Source: Quercus robur (Eukaryota > Streptophyta > Magnoliopsida > Fagales > Fagaceae). From it: 64,000 nt of DNA. A program made the position numbers and the translations under genes. The notes under the pieces were generated by a model that saw nothing but the letters and a program-made list of their open reading frames with translations, made no database searches and was not told the DNA's origin. Shown piece by piece: positions 60,503 through 64,000 of this stretch; position 1 is the first letter of the stretch, and each line of letters starts with the position of its first letter. The stretch spans positions 95,186,862-95,250,861 of the forward strand of contig NC_065535.1 of assembly GCF_932294415.1 (NCBI RefSeq). The letters run 5' to 3'.

Positions 60503-63500
60503 ATGGTACTCACGCGCTCGATGGCAACCACAAATGACGTCCAAGAAGAAGCTCCTACGACTGCCCTTGAGAGACAGGTCAAGACGCTCGCCGCAGCTGT
60601 GGAGCGCCTCACCAAACAAAACCACGACCTGACGGAACAGCTGAATCAAAAGAGTGCAGCCGTGAATAGCCAAGGAGAAGATCAAGAAGGGAACAGTGAG
60701 GAAAGGAGAAATAATGACGGACCACAGGAGAGTAACGCCCCGAGCAAACAAGTGCGACGGGACGCTAGCATCCCCTCAGTGACGGACACAGCTCTACAAC
60801 CCATCATCGCAGAGATGCAGGCGATGAAGGAACAGATGGAAGTCCTGATGAACGCTCTCAAGGGGCGAGTGTCCAGCGATCTTGACGACCTTGTCAACCG
60901 GACTGACTCGCCATTTACGGCGTCCGTCAACTCCTTCCCCCTGCCGAGTAAGTTCCGCATGCCGAGCATGGACAGTTATGACGGAGTCAAGGACCCCCTC
61001 GATCACCTAGAGACCTTCAAGACCCTGATGCACCTCCAGGGAGTGGCGGACGCAATTATGTGTAGGGCATTCCCTACAACCCTGAAGGGCGCGGCAAAGA
61101 TTTGGTTCAGCCGGCTGACACCAAACTCCATCGGCACCTTCAGGGAGCTGAGCGCTCAGTTCACTACACACTTCATTGGAGGACATCGGTACAAGAAATC
61201 CACGGCTTGTCTGATGAACATCAAGCAGAGAGAGGAGGAGACGTTACGGGCCTACATATCACGCTTCAATAAAGAAGCGCTCACGATCGACGAAGCCGAC
61301 GACAAAATATTGGTGGCCGCGTTCACAAACGGGCTGAAGGGGGGTAAGTTTTTGTTCTCCCTATACAAAAACGACCCAAAGACAATGTCGGAGGTGCTTT
61401 ACAGGGCCACCAAGTATATGAACGCTGAAGACGCTCTACTAGCAAGAGAAGACAGACCGAAGAAAAGAGACAGACAAGAGGATCCCCGACAGGACCAGGG
61501 GCGAAAAAAAGGACGGATGGGAGATCGAAGGGACGAGAGACGTCCAAAACCCATGGGTGGAAGGTTCACAAGTTTCACCCCGTTGACCGCTCCGATAGAC
61601 CAAGTCCTAATGCAGATTAAGGACGAAGGATCCCTGACGTTTCCGGGAAAGCTGAAGAGTGATCCCAACAAAAGGTCAAGAGACAAATATTGCCGCTTCC
61701 ACCGTGACCATGGTCACGACACTGCCGATTGTTACGACTTGAAGCAACAAATCGAAAACCTTATCCGACAAGGAAAGCTGAAGAAGTTCGTCAGCAAGGA
61801 AAGAATGGATCAACCCCAACAAGAACAACACCCCCGTCGAGAAAACGAGCGGCCAAGGCCCCCAATAGGGGACATAAGGATGATAATTGGAGGAACAGCT
61901 ACGGCCGGATCGTCCAAAAAGGCTCGCAAAACGTACCTTCGGATGGTACAGAATGTCCAGCTGGCAGGCACGGTACCAAAGATGGCTAGAAGGGAAGGCC
62001 CCATTATCGGGTTCTCGGAGGAGGATGCAAGACGCCTACACCATCCACACGACGATGCACTCGTCGTCACCTTGCGGGCAGGCGACTACAACATCCACCG
62101 GGTGTTGGTCGACAACGGTAGTTCGGCCGACATCATGTATTATCCGGCATTCCAACAAATGAGGATTGATAGAGAGCTGCTAATACCGACAAACGCCCCG
62201 CTCGATGGTTTCGGGGGGAGTAGGATATTCCCTTTGGGCGCCGTCACGTTATCGGTGACGGTAGGAGACTACCCCCAACAAATCACCAAGGACGTAACAT
62301 TCTTGGTGGTCGATTGCTCGTCAGCCTACAATGCTATTATTGGACGGCCCACTCTCAACTCGTGGAAGGCGGCAACATCAACATACCACCTGATGATCAA
62401 GTTCCCAACGGAGTATGGGGTAGGAGAGCTACGCGGAAGCCAAATTGCCACACGAGAATGCTACGTAGCTATGATGGAGGTGGAAGACCAGATCCAGGCC
62501 TTGAACATAGAAGAACACCGAACGACGGCAGAACCTACTGAGAAGCTAGAGGAGATAGTTCTCGACAGTTCCAATTCAGATCGAACTACCAGGATCGGAA
62601 CGCTTGTCAAACCCGCAATCCGTCAAGAGCTCGTAGCTTTCTTGAGGAGCAATAAGGATGTGTTCGCTTGGAGCCATGACGATATGCCAGGAATCGATCC
62701 CTCGGTCATGGTACATAAGTTGAATGTGTTGCCCTCGTTCCCACCCGTCCGACAAAAGAAGAGAGTATTCGCCCCAGAGCGAGACCAAGCAATAGCGGAA
62801 GAGGTCCGCAAACTCCAAGATGCAAGCTTTATCAGGGAAGTCTACTACCCCGATTGGCTGGCGAATGTGGTAATGGTGAAGAAAACGAGTGGCAAATGGC
62901 GGATGTGCGTGGACTTCACCGATCTTAACAAAGCATGCCCCAAAGATAGCTATCCCCTCCCAAGGGTCGACATCCTAGTGGACTCGACGGCTCAACACCA
63001 ATTGCTAAGCTTCATGGATGCTTTCTCGGGTTATAACCAGATCCGCATGCACGAGGACGACCAGGAGAAGACTTCGTTTGTAACCAGTCAAGGTCTCTTC
63101 TGTTACAAAGTAATGCCATTCGGTCTGAAGAATGCAGGGGCAACATACCAGAGACTAATGAACAAGATGTTCGCACAGCAAATCGGGAGGAACGTCCAAG
63201 TTTATGTCGACGACATGCTGGTGAAGAGCCGGAAGGAGGAAGACCATTTGGAAGATCTCAAGGAAACATTCGGCACACTCCGATCCTACAACATGAAGCT
63301 CAATCCAGGAAAGTGCGCGTTTGGTGTAACGGCAGGAAAATTCCTAGGATTCATGGTATCTCAAAGGGGGATTGAAGCTAACCCGGACAAAATCCGAGCC
63401 ATAATGGAGATGGCCCCCCCGAGAAACGTGAAGGAAGTACAGAGCCTTAACGACAAGGTAGCGGCATTGAATAGATTCGTGTCGAGAGCGACGGACAAAT

Positions 63501-64000
63501 GTTTACCTTTCTTCCGAACATTGAAAAAGTCATTCGAGTGGACGGACGAGTGTCAACGAGCATTCGAGGAGTTAAAAACCTATCTATCTTCACCACCTCT
63601 ACTGAGCCCCTCGCAACCAGGTGAAGAGCTCTTCCTCTATTTGGCCGTCTCCACTGTGGCCGTCAGCGCGGCCTTAATCAGAGAGGAGGACAGGGCACAG
63701 AAGCCCGTGTACTACGCCAGCCGGGCGCTCCGCGGTGCCGAGGAAAGATACCAACCTATGGAGAAACTCGCTTTTGCGTTGGTCACGGCGGCTCGCAAGC
63801 TCAAGCCCTACTTTCAAGCCCATACCGTGAACGTAGTGACCGACAAGCCCTTGCGAAGGGCACTAAGTAATCCTGAGGCCGCAGGTCGACTGACGCTGTG
63901 GGCAATAGAATTGAGTGACTTTGACATCAAGTATCGTCCACGTGTGGCCATCAAAGGACAAGCTGTAGCCGACTTCATAGCTGAGTTTACGCATGACGCG
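60503..64000 (+). CDS. Ty3/gypsy Gag-Pol polyprotein, runs off the window end
   Basis: One frame from ATG at 60503 is open for 1166 codons to the last base, with no stop or frameshift, so the element may be intact. Gag capsid-like core about 150-300 (FPTTLKGAAKIWFSRL, YISRFNKEALTI). A zinc-knuckle-like CRFHRDHGHDTADC follows at about 396. Aspartic protease VLVDNGSSADIMY at about 534. Reverse transcriptase with WRMCVDFTDLNKACPKDSYP at about 800, FSGYNQI, and catalytic YVDD at about 901. RNase H starts near 1040 (YLAVSTVAVSAALI, PVYYASRAL). The last residues (VADFIAEFT) precede, in Tat-lineage elements, a second archaeal-type RNase H and then integrase, which would lie beyond the window. GC content is clearly above the surrounding DNA. 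It has inserted into block S4. Confidence 0.95.
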   Translation, partial: MVLTRSMATTNDVQEEAPTTALERQVKTLAAAVERLTKQNHDLTEQLNQKSAAVNSQGEDQEGNSEERRNNDGPQESNAPSKQVRRDASIPSVTDTALQPIIAEMQAMKEQMEVLMNALKGRVSSDLDDLVNRTDSPFTASVNSFPLPSKFRMPSMDSYDGVKDPLDHLETFKTLMHLQGVADAIMCRAFPTTLKGAAKIWFSRLTPNSIGTFRELSAQFTTHFIGGHRYKKSTACLMNIKQREEETLRAYISRFNKEALTIDEADDKILVAAFTNGLKGGKFLFSLYKNDPKTMSEVLYRATKYMNAEDALLAREDRPKKRDRQEDPRQDQGRKKGRMGDRRDERRPKPMGGRFTSFTPLTAPIDQVLMQIKDEGSLTFPGKLKSDPNKRSRDKYCRFHRDHGHDTADCYDLKQQIENLIRQGKLKKFVSKERMDQPQQEQHPRRENERPRPPIGDIRMIIGGTATAGSSKKARKTYLRMVQNVQLAGTVPKMARREGPIIGFSEEDARRLHHPHDDALVVTLRAGDYNIHRVLVDNGSSADIMYYPAFQQMRIDRELLIPTNAPLDGFGGSRIFPLGAVTLSVTVGDYPQQITKDVTFLVVDCSSAYNAIIGRPTLNSWKAATSTYHLMIKFPTEYGVGELRGSQIATRECYVAMMEVEDQIQALNIEEHRTTAEPTEKLEEIVLDSSNSDRTTRIGTLVKPAIRQELVAFLRSNKDVFAWSHDDMPGIDPSVMVHKLNVLPSFPPVRQKKRVFAPERDQAIAEEVRKLQDASFIREVYYPDWLANVVMVKKTSGKWRMCVDFTDLNKACPKDSYPLPRVDILVDSTAQHQLLSFMDAFSGYNQIRMHEDDQEKTSFVTSQGLFCYKVMPFGLKNAGATYQRLMNKMFAQQIGRNVQVYVDDMLVKSRKEEDHLEDLKETFGTLRSYNMKLNPGKCAFGVTAGKFLGFMVSQRGIEANPDKIRAIMEMAPPRNVKEVQSLNDKVAALNRFVSRATDKCLPFFRTLKKSFEWTDECQRAFEELKTYLSSPPLLSPSQPGEELFLYLAVSTVAVSAALIREEDRAQKPVYYASRALRGAEERYQPMEKLAFALVTAARKLKPYFQAHTVNVVTDKPLRRALSNPEAAGRLTLWAIELSDFDIKYRPRVAIKGQAVADFIAEFTHDA

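Noticed and set aside
60437..62818. Several minus-strand and out-of-frame ORFs of 60-104 residues in the gypsy region
   Set aside because: They overlap the continuous Gag-Pol frame and are shadows of its GC-rich codons.

Overview
The window looks like nuclear DNA from a flowering plant, probably a woody eudicot. The evidence is an AT-rich background, two intronless Cf-type LRR receptor-like protein genes, one DUF247 gene, and a dense layer of plant transposons: L1 LINEs, tRNA-derived SINEs, Ty3/gypsy, solo LTRs, a miniature LTR element, hAT, CACTA, MULE, PIF-like and Helitron elements. The style of the receptor and DUF247 proteins made me think of Fagales (oak or chestnut type), but that is inference only.

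Layout. The window is best read as two units of one large tandem duplication, heavily reworked by insertions. Unit 1 runs from about 1.1 to 25.0 kb: block A (1120-9380), conserved non-coding block S1 (about 13.44-14.08 kb), receptor gene 1 (21003-23897), block S2 (about 24.59-24.97 kb). Unit 2 runs from about 26.5 to 60.0 kb: block B (26530-29960, homologous to A), a 4-kb Helitron, the DUF247 gene (39466-40773), LINE sequences including a complete insertion with target duplications (43584-48423), block S3 (about 48.71-49.33 kb), receptor gene 2 (50379-53288), a 2.1-kb CACTA element with an extraordinary GC-rich palindromic core (55213-57287), and block S4 (about 59.43-59.99 kb). S4 is interrupted by a Ty3/gypsy retrotransposon whose 5' LTR, primer site and uninterrupted gag-pol frame run off the window end.

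Because blocks A and B, and the four S copies, are paralogous, each supplies an empty site for insertions in the other. This fixes the ends and target duplications of several mobile elements directly from the sequence.

Host gene content is small: two receptor-like proteins (presumed cell-surface immune receptors without a kinase), one DUF247 membrane-anchored protein, and a truncated DUF247 relic. They do not form a pathway that can be read from sequence. The receptor pair is a classic expanding resistance-type cluster. One copy has a solo LTR about 70 bp upstream of its TATA box; the other does not. I saw no CRISPR array, no rRNA and no bona fide tRNA gene. tRNA-like promoter boxes all lie in SINEs.
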